From: Trichomonas vaginalis G3
Lineage: Eukaryota > Parabasalia > Trichomonadida > Trichomonadidae
Length of the DNA stretch: 64,000 nt
Reading direction: 5' to 3'
Assembly: GCF_026262505.1 (NCBI RefSeq)
Contig: NC_067208.1
Coordinates: 11,789,962-11,853,961, forward strand
Each line of letters opens with the position of its first letter. Position 1 is the first letter of the stretch. The notes beneath the pieces were generated by a model. It ran no database searches and was not told where the DNA came from. It was given only the letters and a program-made list of their open reading frames with translations. Positions 38,134-48,089 of this stretch are shown in pieces. The translations under genes and the position numbers were made by a program.

Positions 38134-39638
38134 ATGGATAACACAGATTTAAAAAATTTAATTGATGATTTAGTACTTAATCAAACTTTTCTTAGTTATT
38201 ATGAATTAAAATCATATCTCCAAAAATATGATAACAATATAACGGGTGATGATATGGAATATTATTATCCATATTATAAAAATGAAATTTTGAAATATCA
38301 TAATAAAATAATTTCTGAAATTAAAGACAAAATTAAAAATAATGAATATTCAAAGGGAAAAACTAAATCACAACTTAAACAGTTGAAAGATTTCAAAAAT
38401 AAAGTATTAACAGAAGAAGATATTGATGAATTATATAAATTATATAATCCTGAGCCACAAAAACAAAAGGAACAAAACACCCAGGTCCTTCAGACCATAA
38501 ATGAAGCACAAGCTTTAATTTATGATTCATTAGTTAAACCATATTCAGCCCGACTTTTAAATGAAGATCAACTTTTGGAATTCATCCTTCAACATAAACT
38601 CGAAGCGGGAAAGTATATCAAACCTTTATATACAGCATATTTAAAACAAATGAATAGAATACATCCAGAATTAATGAAGGAAGGAATGAAATCCAAAATC
38701 AAAGCAGATAAAATTAAACCACTTGCAACACCAAAACCTCCAACGACAGTACCGCCTCCTCCTTCAGTTAATCCTTCATCATTCACTTTATTATATCCAT
38801 TTCAAACATTAAAGAAGCAAAAAGATTTTAAAAAGGATTTCAAGATATTAAATAAACCAATTGACCCGAAAATTCAACCGTTAAAGGAAAAATTTAGTCG
38901 CCCTTCATTTGCACCATATCCATATTCATACGAAATCGATCATCTGGAATATTCAAAAGGAAACGTTACTTATTTATTTGCCATTAACATTAACACTAGA
39001 TATTTATATTGCATTCCGGTGAAAGGGAAAACAGAACAGGAAACAAGAAGAGCTATTCAATACTTACTAGATCATGAAAGAGTAGATAATATCAGGGGTG
39101 ATGGTGATAAAGGATTTCAGGCAGCTATGACTCATTATTTCCCACAAATTAATTTTTTCTTCTCATCCTCTCCATATACGTTTCATAATAAAATAGTTGA
39201 TGCGGTAATGAGAACTCTTAGAGATGCGTTAGGGTTAACGGTCAGATATACTGGGATGGAAATCATGACTCCATCATACAGCAGTTAGTATATTATTACA
39301 ATAATACATGGCATAGAACTATAAACATGAAACCAGTGGAAATGAAAAATGATATTTCAAAAGAATGGGAATATATTAGAAAGCAAATGGAAAGGTTGAA
39401 TGATGTTAAACGTGAACAAATTAATTCGGGGCTCATGAATTTTAAACAAGGAAATAAAGTTTTAATTCATCTCGATTATGGAAAAACTGATAAATCAATG
39501 ACAAAAAGAAGACGAAGATTTGACACAATAGCTGAATTTGTTAGATATATTAACGGCAATGCATTAGTTGAAGTTGACAATAAATTAATAGAAATTCCGA
39601 TTTATTTTATTACTCCATTATATTTAAATAATATTTAA
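38134..39638 (+). pseudogene. Retroviral-type integrase, element B
   Basis: Integrase of the rve type with an unusually long N-terminal helical region (residues ~1-190) and a Pro-rich linker (PKPPTTVPPPPSVNP). The core runs from SYEIDHLEYSKGNVTYLFAI through RGDGDKGF to HNKIVDAVMRTLRDALG, with acidic residues at triad positions (the third is Asp, as in element A). The end of the region (QGNKVLIHLDYGK to LIEIPIYFITPLY) suits the SH3-like DNA-binding domain. It looks broken, with about one interruption. It starts 102 bases after the polymerase, with a TTTATTTTTATATAA leader. Confidence 0.8.
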
Positions 39639-39658
39639 TTTTTTTTATTTCGTAAGAA

Positions 39659-39922
39659 ATGAGTGACAACGAAGCAGTCAAGAGTCCAGACGATGAATAT
39701 AAAAAGAAACTAAACAGAATTAAATCAAAAATATGCTATTACAAAAAGAAGCCGCAATGCGGTGGGGTTGAAAACGATAAAGAAATAATCGAAAAATTAG
39801 AAACTTACCGTTCAATCCTTAAACTGAGTGAAGCAAAAATAAAAGAATTTAATAGAATAAATAAATTGATTGGAAGAGATGAATTTAATAAAGATGAATT
39901 TTTAAACTCAATCCAAATTTAA
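39659..39922 (+). CDS. Small helical protein
   Basis: An 87-residue charged helical protein (MSDNEAVKSPDDEYKKKLNR) directly after the integrase, on the same strand, with a TTTTATTTCGTAAGAA leader. Its stop overlaps the 3' end of a small convergent gene. Not recognised. Confidence 0.55.
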   Translation: MSDNEAVKSPDDEYKKKLNRIKSKICYYKKKPQCGGVENDKEIIEKLETYRSILKLSEAKIKEFNRINKLIGRDEFNKDEFLNSIQI

Positions 39923-40083
39923 TTTTTATTCCTCTTTGACAACATCTCTCTTTCCATCATTACTGCATAACCACATTTTCTCAGTTTTAGTGGTTTGTTA
40001 TTTTTAGCAAGTTCTCGCATCATTTTTATCGTTTCCTCCCTTGTTATGATTCGTGGTAAATTTTGAGCTTGTGGGGTATCCAT
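39919..40083 (-). CDS. Small basic protein, 54 aa
   Basis: A short minus-strand frame starting MDTPQAQNLPRIITREETIK and ending in a Lys/Arg-rich helix. The ATG is preceded by a T-rich leader (TTTTTATTTTTATCATAA) of the type used by other genes of the element, which supports it. Tail-to-tail with 39659-39922. Function unknown. Confidence 0.5.
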   Translation of the reverse strand: MDTPQAQNLPRIITREETIKMMRELAKNNKPLKLRKCGYAVMMEREMLSKRNKN

Positions 40084-40443
40084 TTATGATAAAAATAAAA
40101 ATTTGTTATCAGTTATTTTATCGTTAATGGTTTTTAGGTTATTCAATAATTAATAATTTTTGAAGAATTGAAGGAGTCACCAGGTCACCAGGTCACCAGG
40201 TTAATTAACTTCTCTGAAAAAATGAGACAACATGACATTTAGACAACAACACAGGAGGAAGGCGGTTATGAATTATTTTTGAAGAACTGAAGGGGTCACC
40301 AGGTTAATTAACTTCTCTGAAAAAATGAGACAACATGACATTTAGACAACAACACAGGAAATGATTTGTCATGACTTCATCGTAAATGAGTGTAAATCAG
40401 ACAAAAATATATTTTATCGTTAATGTTTACGTTAATGTTTTGT

Positions 40444-40496
40444 GAAGAATATAGCAACCGTCTGAATTCCGGCGGTTGTTTTTTTATACAAAATTC
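40444..40496. repeat. GAATTC-centred palindromic module, element B
   Basis: GAAGAATATAGCAACCG, core CTGAATTCCGG, then CGGTTGT and TTTTTTATACAAAATTC: the same layout as the module in element A but with base changes on both sides of the core. Confidence 0.65.
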
Positions 40497-40522
40497 TGAG
40501 TAAAATAATTTTTAGGGTAGAT

Positions 40523-40536
40523 GGTTAGATCTAACC
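40523..40536. promoter_or_regulatory. GATC-centred palindrome, element B form
   Basis: GGTTAGATCTAACC is a perfect palindrome. Relative to GGTGAGATCTCACC of elements A and C, one base pair changed on both sides together. Followed by repeated TCATTTCTAACC units, matching the changed arm. Confidence 0.6.
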
Positions 40537-40680
40537 TCATTTCTAACCTCATTTCTAACCTCATGACATTTTGACAACAACACAGGAAATGATTTGTCAT
40601 GACTTCATCGTAAATGAGTGTAAATGACCCAAAAATAAAGTTAGTTTTAAAATTATTTTTATTTTTTTATTCCTATATAA

Positions 40681-43002
40681 ATGACAGCAACAAACAACAG
40701 CAACAGCAACAACAACTATATCGTTTCTGATGAACAAGTTATTGATTCATTAGCTGAGGAATTAGTTGTGGCAGAAACTAAAACCCTCAACGAAAGAATT
40801 GGTGAAAACAAGATTGATTTACATAACTACCTCAAACATGATGGAGGAAGAGGAAGGAAAACTGGTACAGCTTTATTAGTAAATAAAATTTCAAATTTAA
40901 CGATTATAGATGTTGATATCAATAAATCATACAATGATGAACTTAAAGAAACAGTTAGAAAAGACATTTTATCAAAACTTTCGGATAAAGATGTTATCGT
41001 TAAAACCGCTTCAGGAGGTCTTCACATTTATTGCAACACTAATTTCTTCTATGCAGTTTCGAACAGAATGATTAAATGTTATTCCTGCAATGATTATGAT
41101 ATTGATATCATGACTTCTATGGATGATTCAAAGCGTTCATTAGTGGTTATGGCTGAATCAAGAGTTCGCAAGAATGCAACAGAACCAATCAATACATACT
41201 CATTCATTCGTGGAAGTTATGATTCAACATTAACTAGAACAGTGAATGATATATTAAATGATTTGAATATTAAGGTAAGAGTTGAACAGAAGAACGAAGA
41301 AATAAAGAATATCATGAATGAAAACAAAGATGTAAACATTGACGATAAACTAGCTCAAAGCATAGTTGATGGCATCTGTGATTTTGAAGTACATAATGAC
41401 GGTGGAAACATGAATTTAGAAAAAGAAATAACATTATTCACACTGTTTCAAGCAATTAATTCGTTACCTAATCATTTAATTAATGAAGCATACGATAACG
41501 TTTATAACTTCTGCAGTTTAACAGAAAATGCTAAAAGTAATTTTGAAAAAGCACGTAGTAGATATGCACATTTAATGACTTCTCCATTTGTTTTAGTGAA
41601 GATTCTAAAACTATATCAAAAGGAATATTATGATGAATACGTTTTGCCTTTATTATGTAAGCCAAAAATAACATTTGATATAAAACTTGATGATTCATTC
41701 TTGATAACAGATATTAGACGCAAGGCTGAAAATCATCAGTATAAAAACAGTTCTGAAGTAATTGAGGATTTATCACGTGTAATCCGTTTTGTAGATTGTG
41801 GAAACAAATATTTCATTCAAAAGGACTATAATATCCACGACAAAATGAATCAAATATCATTCGTTCTTCAATCAAACATGAAAGAGTCACTCAAAATGAT
41901 TAAATTATTTAAAGAAGAAGGTAAAACCATAACAGCATGGGACGTACTACTAAATCAATTATCCTCATTAACCGTTAAGGGTGTTTGCTTTAAATCTGAT
42001 TCTCCAGATGTTTTCTCAACGTTTCAAGGTTATAAATACAACGTTCTCGAAAAACCAGATTACTCAAAAATTGAGATGTTTATGAATTTCATTAAAGAAG
42101 CCATTTGTGATAATAACGATGAAGTGTATAAATACCTTCTCGGCTGGATTGCATCAATGATTCAACATCCTGGAATCAAGAATGAAACAGCAATTATTTT
42201 GAAAGGACTTCAGGGAACAGGTAAAAACAGATTTACAGACATTATTTCTGAACTTCTCGCCGGTTATTCATGTAAAAACATTACTGAAATAAGTGAGCTA
42301 ACGGGTAATTTCAACTCAGTAGTTGAGAATAAAATGTTTCTTGTACTTAATGAACTCAAGAATGTAGGTGAAGACAGACTCGCAAACTTCAACGCTTTGA
42401 AATCAATTATTACGGATAATGAGATTAGAATTAATGAAAAGAATCAACCCAGAAGAACTGCTCAGAATGTTGCAAACTTCATTTTCGTAACTAACAACGT
42501 TTACCCTGTCAAAATTGAAGTTGGAGACAGAAGATACGTAGTTTTAAGAGTTAATGGTAAATTCAAGGGTCAATTTGATTACTTCAAGAATTTAATGGAT
42601 TCATGCACAAAGGAATTTTATGATAACCTTTTAACATATTTTATCAATTACGACCTTTCATCATTTAATGTACGAATCATACCGATGACTGAAGCCAAAC
42701 AAGATTTAATCGAGTTATCAACAAATCCTTTAGATGTATGGATAAATACACATTATGATGAATTGTGTGCAGGTATGACGTGTAAAAATGCTCTATTCTG
42801 CAAACCATCAGACATGAAAGACAAGAATTTTCAAATGAGCATTAAGGATAAATGTGATAGGAAACAAAGAAAAATAGATGGTAAACAAACATGGTATTAT
42901 GTTTTGAAAGAAGAAATGAAAGGATTATATAAACAGGTTGAACCAAACGATAATGAGGATTCATTTACTGACGATGAAATACCCGTAAATGATGCTTTAT
43001 AA
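40681..43002 (+). CDS. Primase-SF3 helicase (D5-like), element B
   Basis: A 773-residue two-domain replication protein that looks whole. The N-terminal part has an archaeo-eukaryotic primase-like (PrimPol) pattern: LTIIDVDINKSY and VIVKTASGGLHIYCN (residues ~70-115). The middle is a helical D5 N-terminal region, and the C-terminal SF3 helicase has Walker A (GLQGTGKNR, ~508-516), Walker B (MFLVLNELK, ~550) and motif C (VANFIFVTNN, ~597). The leader is TATTTTTTTATTCCTATATAA. It would unwind and prime element DNA. Element A has only the helicase part. Confidence 0.88.
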   Translation: MTATNNSNSNNNYIVSDEQVIDSLAEELVVAETKTLNERIGENKIDLHNYLKHDGGRGRKTGTALLVNKISNLTIIDVDINKSYNDELKETVRKDILSKLSDKDVIVKTASGGLHIYCNTNFFYAVSNRMIKCYSCNDYDIDIMTSMDDSKRSLVVMAESRVRKNATEPINTYSFIRGSYDSTLTRTVNDILNDLNIKVRVEQKNEEIKNIMNENKDVNIDDKLAQSIVDGICDFEVHNDGGNMNLEKEITLFTLFQAINSLPNHLINEAYDNVYNFCSLTENAKSNFEKARSRYAHLMTSPFVLVKILKLYQKEYYDEYVLPLLCKPKITFDIKLDDSFLITDIRRKAENHQYKNSSEVIEDLSRVIRFVDCGNKYFIQKDYNIHDKMNQISFVLQSNMKESLKMIKLFKEEGKTITAWDVLLNQLSSLTVKGVCFKSDSPDVFSTFQGYKYNVLEKPDYSKIEMFMNFIKEAICDNNDEVYKYLLGWIASMIQHPGIKNETAIILKGLQGTGKNRFTDIISELLAGYSCKNITEISELTGNFNSVVENKMFLVLNELKNVGEDRLANFNALKSIITDNEIRINEKNQPRRTAQNVANFIFVTNNVYPVKIEVGDRRYVVLRVNGKFKGQFDYFKNLMDSCTKEFYDNLLTYFINYDLSSFNVRIIPMTEAKQDLIELSTNPLDVWINTHYDELCAGMTCKNALFCKPSDMKDKNFQMSIKDKCDRKQRKIDGKQTWYYVLKEEMKGLYKQVEPNDNEDSFTDDEIPVNDAL

Positions 43003-43282
43003 AGTATGATTTGAATTTATTTTTGCCTTCCTCCTGTGATGTTGTCTAAATGTCATGTTGTCTCATTTTTTCAGAGAAGTTAAATAACCTGGTGACCTGG
43101 TGACCTGGTGACCCCTTCAGTTCTTCAAAAATAATTAATTATTGAATAACCTAAAACATGAGACTTTGTCTCCGGACTCTTTGAGTCACTTAACGTAAAC
43201 ATTAACGTAAACATTTATTTCTGCAGTTCATCCATTACTTCATTACCTAATTAATTACAGACATAAAATATATTTAGTTCAT
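43003..43282. other. Intergenic repeat block
   Basis: No gene is seen. It carries an inverted copy of the GGTCACCA-type block of 40084-40680 (here GGTGACCT units near 43090) and AACGTAAACATTAACGTAAA repeats. Confidence 0.6.
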
Positions 43283-44951
43283 TCATTGAACTCTATACCA
43301 TGCGTAAACTGTCATGTAAGGTGGCATGTATTCTTTACTTTGTCCCGTTGTTTGTGTATATCATGAAACGTGATGTGTATGGTTTCCTTCTCCCTGAGTG
43401 TCACTCCAGTAACAATTTATGGCAAACTTAACGTCGTCTTTAAACATCATATCCTTTACCTTTTGTCATTCCTGACCAATCCCAATATCTATGCTTATGC
43501 CAACCTGCTTGAGATGTACTTAAATCTATGTAGTGACTGTGTGCAGGTAAATTTTCACCTGAAATCGTTTTACTTCCCCCTGTTTCCTTTGAAGAGTTTG
43601 CACAATACAAAAACCTGTCAACTATTTGTTCCCATGCACCAACACCAAACATTACTTGAGGACCTCTTGCATCCATAGATGTATAAATAGAACCTACTGG
43701 GTTCATTAAATCAAACATATGAGATATTATAGGATTGTCTCTTTTGAACTTAAAATATAGTGTAACTATTTCAGGTTTCTTCTGGTTTGTGTCAGAATAT
43801 TTTTTATAATATAATCTTATGTTTTCAGGGTAGGTAAAATCTTGACTATAATATTTATTTCTGTCATCTGTATAATAATATACTATTCTCGTTTTTTCTA
43901 TTGCATTATATCTTTTATATCTATAATAATCTAAATATAATGTTAACTTTTGTTCATCTACATGTGGTGTTCTGACATCATCTCCATAGTCATAATAATA
44001 TGGTGCTGGAGCTGGGTCAGCCAACGTCATACCTGCCATTTCATAAACTCTTAAATATTTCTTTTGTTCGTCTCCATATAAGTTTAAGTAGCAGTTGTTG
44101 TCTAATGGAACTTTAACTTGTGTTCCATCATTCTTTATATAGCCTACATACATTTCATTGTTATTTTTCGGAATGAGTTTACACCGTATACCATTTTTTA
44201 AGGAGTGTACAAACTCCCATCTAAAATATTTGTTTTCTTCATTGACAGAAAAGTCACCAACAATAGTTTCAATATTTTTAGTTGTTCCTATCAAACTTTG
44301 GTATATTTCGTTAACATATGTTTTATCCACCTTCTTCTCTAACTCATCGTTAACATATTCCTTATCCGCTTTCTTCTCTAACTCATCGTTAACATAAGTT
44401 TTATCTGCTTTAAGGTCTAAACATCCCGAAACCCATTCTGTATCAGCTTTAACTTTAAAAGTCTCAAATGTCCATTCATGATACCATTCAACCTTTTCTT
44501 TAATTTCATTATCTTTTTCATCAACATAAACCAAATTTGCCTTCTTATTTAACTCACTATCCACATATTCCTTATCTGCTTTCTTCATTAACTCATCATT
44601 AACATAAGTTTTATCTGCTTTAAGGTCTAAACATCCCGAAACCCATTCTGTATCAGCTTTAACTTTAAAAGTCTCAAATGTCCATTCATGATACCATTCA
44701 ACCTTTTCTTTAATTTCATTATCTTTTTCATCAACATAAACCAAATTTGCCTTCTTATTTAACTCACTATCCACATATTCCTTATCTGCCTTCTTCATTA
44801 TGTCGTTTAGGAAACCTTTTATGAATTCCTCATTTAAATTAAATCTTCCAATCTTCAAAACTTTAGGAAATGCATTTAATGCGTAATATCTCTGTTCTTC
44901 TGGTGGAATTGATGTTATATCATCCGTTATACCTTTAATTTTAGAATTCAT
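43283..44951 (-). pseudogene. Fibre-like protein, element B
   Basis: The counterpart of 28621-29943. The shaft has KADKEYVD-type repeats, with a 210-bp (70-residue) unit present twice in nearly identical form (about 44341-44550 and 44551-44760). A domain absent from the element A copy (FSVNEENKYFRWEFVHSLKN and on, Tyr-rich) precedes the tail-collar C-terminus (NPVGSIYTSM, FLYCANSSKETGGSKTISG, LPAHSHY, HKHRYWDW). The end shares DNA-level identity with element A. It looks broken, with about one interruption. Confidence 0.75.
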
Positions 44952-45165
44952 AAAATAAAATTTCTTTTATATTTGATATCACTGCACCACCCTTGCAAAC
45001 GAATTCGAAATGGTCATTTTTCAATACTATCTCCAAATCTCCATATTTCAACCTTTGCGTTTGTTCTGCCGTCTTTGAATTATATGCATATATGGCGTAT
45101 GTAATGGTCTGAGGGACCTGGGTGCTTTGTGCCTTAAGTTGCTGTGGTTGCTGTTGTTTAATCAT
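44941..45165 (-). CDS. Small protein like fibre N-terminal domain
   Basis: A 74-residue protein just upstream of, and overlapping by 11 bases, the fibre-like gene. Its end (LKYGDLEIVLKNDHFEFVCK) resembles the N-terminal domain of the element A fibre (LKEGNLKLTLNPMTDEFLFQ), so what is one protein in element A appears as a separate gene here. It could anchor the fibre to the capsid. Confidence 0.5.
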   Translation of the reverse strand: MIKQQQPQQLKAQSTQVPQTITYAIYAYNSKTAEQTQRLKYGDLEIVLKNDHFEFVCKGGAVISNIKEILFYEF

Positions 45166-45189
45166 TTATTATGATTTAAAAATAAATAT

Positions 45190-45756
45190 TTAATCTGTTA
45201 TCTCATCAGCTATTTTTTCTATTTGAAATTGCCATAATATTTCATTCATGAATTCTAAATCACAATCAAATAGGTCAGTTATTCTAAATTTAATATTTGA
45301 TAAATCTTTTGAATGAAGAATAAATGAATTCCCGGATAATTGAAACGGATATGATAAAGAAAATGTGTTTAAGTTGATGGATAAAATGTTTTGTATTGAT
45401 GGGTAAGAGTTAGGGTCTAATGTTTGATGTGAAAATCTCATTGGGGTATTAACTTTATCACATTTGATTAAAATGAAATTGGAACCAGTGTCAGAATAAA
45501 AAACATCCCCAACATCTTTTTCAAAATTTAATATCCCCAACAATGAACGAAGATGAGGAGTACAAAATTTAATTTTCAGCGGAAATTTAATAAGGTTATT
45601 TATTTCATCAAGTTCAAAAAGTTTATCGGGTTTTGATTTAAAATTTTCTTCATACCATACGATAAATGATTCATTTAAATAACTTAAAATCATGTTAATA
45701 TCCCATTTCGCTATCACATTATTTATATACATATCATACGTTTTTTTCAAGGTCAT
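45190..45756 (-). CDS. Minor capsid (penton-like) candidate, element B
   Basis: A 188-residue protein with a helical start (YDMYINNVIAKWDINMILSY) and a beta-rich rest (IQNILSINLNTFSLSYPFQL, DLSNIKFRITDLFDCDLEFM). The last part resembles 14817-15497 of element A. The Asp turn followed by a hydrophobic strand is the pattern seen near the C-terminus of Polinton minor capsid proteins. It looks whole. Inferred from pattern and location among virion genes. Confidence 0.45.
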   Translation of the reverse strand: MTLKKTYDMYINNVIAKWDINMILSYLNESFIVWYEENFKSKPDKLFELDEINNLIKFPLKIKFCTPHLRSLLGILNFEKDVGDVFYSDTGSNFILIKCDKVNTPMRFSHQTLDPNSYPSIQNILSINLNTFSLSYPFQLSGNSFILHSKDLSNIKFRITDLFDCDLEFMNEILWQFQIEKIADEITD

Positions 45757-45901
45757 CTTTAATAAATGATATATAATCTGAAGGGTCTAAAAGAATGGGA
45801 TTAAATTTACCACTCACAGAAACGAGAGTAACATTATAAATTCCGCTAACTGTTAAATTTAATTCACAGTTATTATTCGAAATAATATTGATAATTGACA
45901 T
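45734..45901 (-). CDS. Small beta-rich protein, 55 aa
   Basis: A short frame starting MSIINIISNNNCELNLTVSG that overlaps the start of the next gene by 23 bases in another frame. A T-rich leader (TTTTTAATCGTAATAAAAAA) precedes the ATG. It may be a separate small gene or part of the neighbouring minor-capsid candidate. Not recognised. Confidence 0.4.
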   Translation of the reverse strand: MSIINIISNNNCELNLTVSGIYNVTLVSVSGKFNPILLDPSDYISFIKDDLEKNV

Positions 45902-45954
45902 TTTTTATTACGATTAAAAATATGGTAAAGCGTTATTTTTCCAGTGATAAATAA

Positions 45955-46401
45955 ACTAGAATAAGATTACCTCAAGAATTCATAAATTCAACGAATAAGA
46001 AATTCATTCATGTTATAAATTTTAGTGTTTTCAGAAAATATGAGTCAGTGTCATATTCATCAACAGGTTATATTTCACTTCATTCAAATTTAGTTCAATC
46101 AAACCCATATAATGACCATTTCATAAGATTTTCAGATGGTATTAAAAATGTAATTGATAGATTAAAATATGAACAGATTGACAATATCGAATTTTTGGAA
46201 TTTTGGTTTAAATATCCCGATGGAAAAAAGATTGAAGTTAAAGATAAAGCTGATACTATAACAAAAACAATTACAATGACCGATCCAGATAGTGGGGAAC
46301 AAAAAGAAATAAAACAAACGATAGAAACTGGTGAAAGGTCAATTATTATTGATTATGATTCAAAGGATTATTATTCAATAATGTTAATGCTTGAATATTA
46401 A
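45955..46401 (+). pseudogene. Second penton-like candidate, element B
   Basis: A plus-strand frame with RLPQEFINSTNKKFIHVINF, then GYISLHSNLVQSNPYNDHFI and a C-terminal part (LEFWFKYPDGKKIEV, ending YYSIMLMLEY). This order of a nonapeptide-like strand, a SxLVxSN strand and a final Gly-turn strand suits Polinton minor capsid proteins and parallels 24967-25827 of element A. No ATG is seen at the start of the frame and the gene looks broken. Confidence 0.45.
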
Positions 46402-46739
46402 ATAGCCTTAACAAAGAATTTTTCAAGTGATATTTTATATTCATCAACTATTTTATTATAAATATCATTATATGTTAAATGAAGTTCAGTTGTTGTTCCG
46501 TTCTTTGATATCTTAATTGTGCTAATATCCTTTATAGGATTTATTTTTGCAACTGTTCCGCAGCATGAAACCTCATCATCTATGAAAAATTGAATCTTAA
46601 CGTCTGAATCTTGAACATCACAAAGAATGGCGATAATGTGAATTAATGATTCATAAGGTAAAATAATTAAACCAGATTGGTCAATTAAATTTATTATTGA
46701 ATCATAATTATTAATTATTATATCACGGTAAATTTTCAT
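46398..46739 (-). CDS. Conserved protein with SCCG motif, element B
   Basis: A 113-residue protein matching the second half of 13872-14408 in element A: LIILPYESLIHIIAIL aligns with SYVIAPHEVLKELLKLL, then DSDVKIQFFIDDEVSCCG with DDINIKEIEPDISCCG. The conserved SCCG could bind metal or form a disulfide. It lies among virion genes in both elements. Function unknown. Confidence 0.6.
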   Translation of the reverse strand: MKIYRDIIINNYDSIINLIDQSGLIILPYESLIHIIAILCDVQDSDVKIQFFIDDEVSCCGTVAKINPIKDISTIKISKNGTTTELHLTYNDIYNKIVDEYKISLEKFFVKAI

Positions 46740-46756
46740 TAATTCAGAATTAATGT

Positions 46757-47065
46757 CTATTTTATATGGGTTCTCGATGTTTGATGAAAGAGGCGGGGGT
46801 ATGTTGGATAAGTGGGAATTTCAACGGGTTCTTTACCGGGTTCAGATAAAATGATTGGGTCTTCATCTTCTTTATTTTGCTCCTCCTCTTTCTTCGGTAA
46901 GTCACGAGTTAATAAATTTGGTTGAGTTGCTGACCTTGTTAATTCAGGACTAACATTAACTTTAACATTTTGAATAATTCGTGATTTATCATCATTTACG
47001 TTATAACCAACCGTAATCTCTGCTTTTGCGTTTGTGTTCTTTTGACTTGTGAAACGTCTTCTCAT
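46757..47065 (-). CDS. Disordered virion-linked protein
   Basis: A 102-residue, charged, Pro-rich protein (NVKVNVSPELTRSATQPN, then acidic EEEQNKEDEDPIIL and IPTYPTYPRLF). It resembles the first half of 13872-14408 in element A (SVIVNVKERDVEVGKPYEDE, QPTYPEVSR). It lies directly upstream of the SCCG gene, so the pair here matches one gene there. Confidence 0.5.
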   Translation of the reverse strand: MRRRFTSQKNTNAKAEITVGYNVNDDKSRIIQNVKVNVSPELTRSATQPNLLTRDLPKKEEEQNKEDEDPIILSEPGKEPVEIPTYPTYPRLFHQTSRTHIK

Positions 47066-47149
47066 TTATAATTGAATAAAAAAAAGAAAAATATATTTAA
47101 AGTTTTATTTAGTTGTTACGGTAATATCCCAAGGTTCATCCTTGTTTGC

Positions 47150-48049
47150 TTATACTTTCTTTGTAACTGCACCAATTATGTTATTGATATTGATTTGAGT
47201 TTCTTCCAGTCTTATTTTATCATTTACAATATCTTTAATCATTTCATTACATGCATTCTTAAAACCATCTGATTTTTCTAATTTACGTCTATCACTTTCT
47301 TTAATTAAATCAAAGTTATAACCTTGTTGAGAATAAAGTGGTTTCTTTATCAATTCCTTGAACGCTTCTGAAAGTGAAGATGAAGAAATTCTTGCCACTT
47401 GAATTGGTTTAAATTCTGCTTTCATTGCTTCTTTCTGTTCATTGAACAGTGGATCGAATAAAGCAACTTTAAAGAATTTCTTAGCTGGAATTTCAGGTCT
47501 CAAATTTGCATATTGACCATCAAACTGATTAACATATTGAGGTAATCCGTTTGGTCCTTCTTCAACAGCATTTAATTCTTCATTGAAATAAGAATATGGA
47601 TTATGACGGTATGAATACATCGGACCATTTTCACCTTCTCCGATATGTTGTTTAACAGCTTTTCCATTTTCATCAAATTTCATAGGATAACGTTCATTAT
47701 ATGCTTTACGTTTAGGATAATCAGATATAGTTAATTTATAACCATTTATGACTTTAATATTACCTTGACCATCAGTAACGAAAACTTCATTTATACCATC
47801 AGGTTTTCCATTTGGTCCTGTAATGTCTGCTTCGTGTGCTTCCCAATTTGGACCATGACGTTTGGCATATGCTTGAGCTTCTGGTAATGTTAAAACGTTT
47901 CTCATTTGTTTAACATCCTTTTGAAGACCGGCAACAATGTGGACTAATTCTTTCATTCCGTCTGGAACTTTCATAGTTCTATTATATGCACCCTTTTTGT
48001 TTGTCCCTTGTTTTAATGGAACCTGTAGAAGATTTGCTATTTCTGTCAT
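47150..48049 (-). CDS. Conserved virion-type protein
   Basis: A 299-residue protein that looks whole. The middle is Gly/Asn/Pro-rich with strongly conserved-looking text ([40 protein letters not shown]); the C-terminal third is helical. It lies between packaging ATPase and small virion genes, which suggests a structural or maturation role. I do not recognise the family and find no protease triad. Confidence 0.6.
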   Translation of the reverse strand: MTEIANLLQVPLKQGTNKKGAYNRTMKVPDGMKELVHIVAGLQKDVKQMRNVLTLPEAQAYAKRHGPNWEAHEADITGPNGKPDGINEVFVTDGQGNIKVINGYKLTISDYPKRKAYNERYPMKFDENGKAVKQHIGEGENGPMYSYRHNPYSYFNEELNAVEEGPNGLPQYVNQFDGQYANLRPEIPAKKFFKVALFDPLFNEQKEAMKAEFKPIQVARISSSSLSEAFKELIKKPLYSQQGYNFDLIKESDRRKLEKSDGFKNACNEMIKDIVNDKIRLEETQININNIIGAVTKKV

Positions 48050-48089
48050 GTTTAATTATAAATAAAAAATAAAAATTAATCATAAAAAG

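Larger units (their letters stand above)
40084..40680. repeat. Intergenic hub of element B
   Basis: No gene is seen. It holds two copies of a block with GGTCACCA units and AACTTCTCTGAAAAAATGAG (near 40170 and 40280), repeats of TGATTTGTCATGACTTCATC, a GAATTC-centred palindromic module (40444-40496) and a GATC palindrome (40523-40536). The same kinds of block occur in element A with different unit sequences. Confidence 0.8.
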
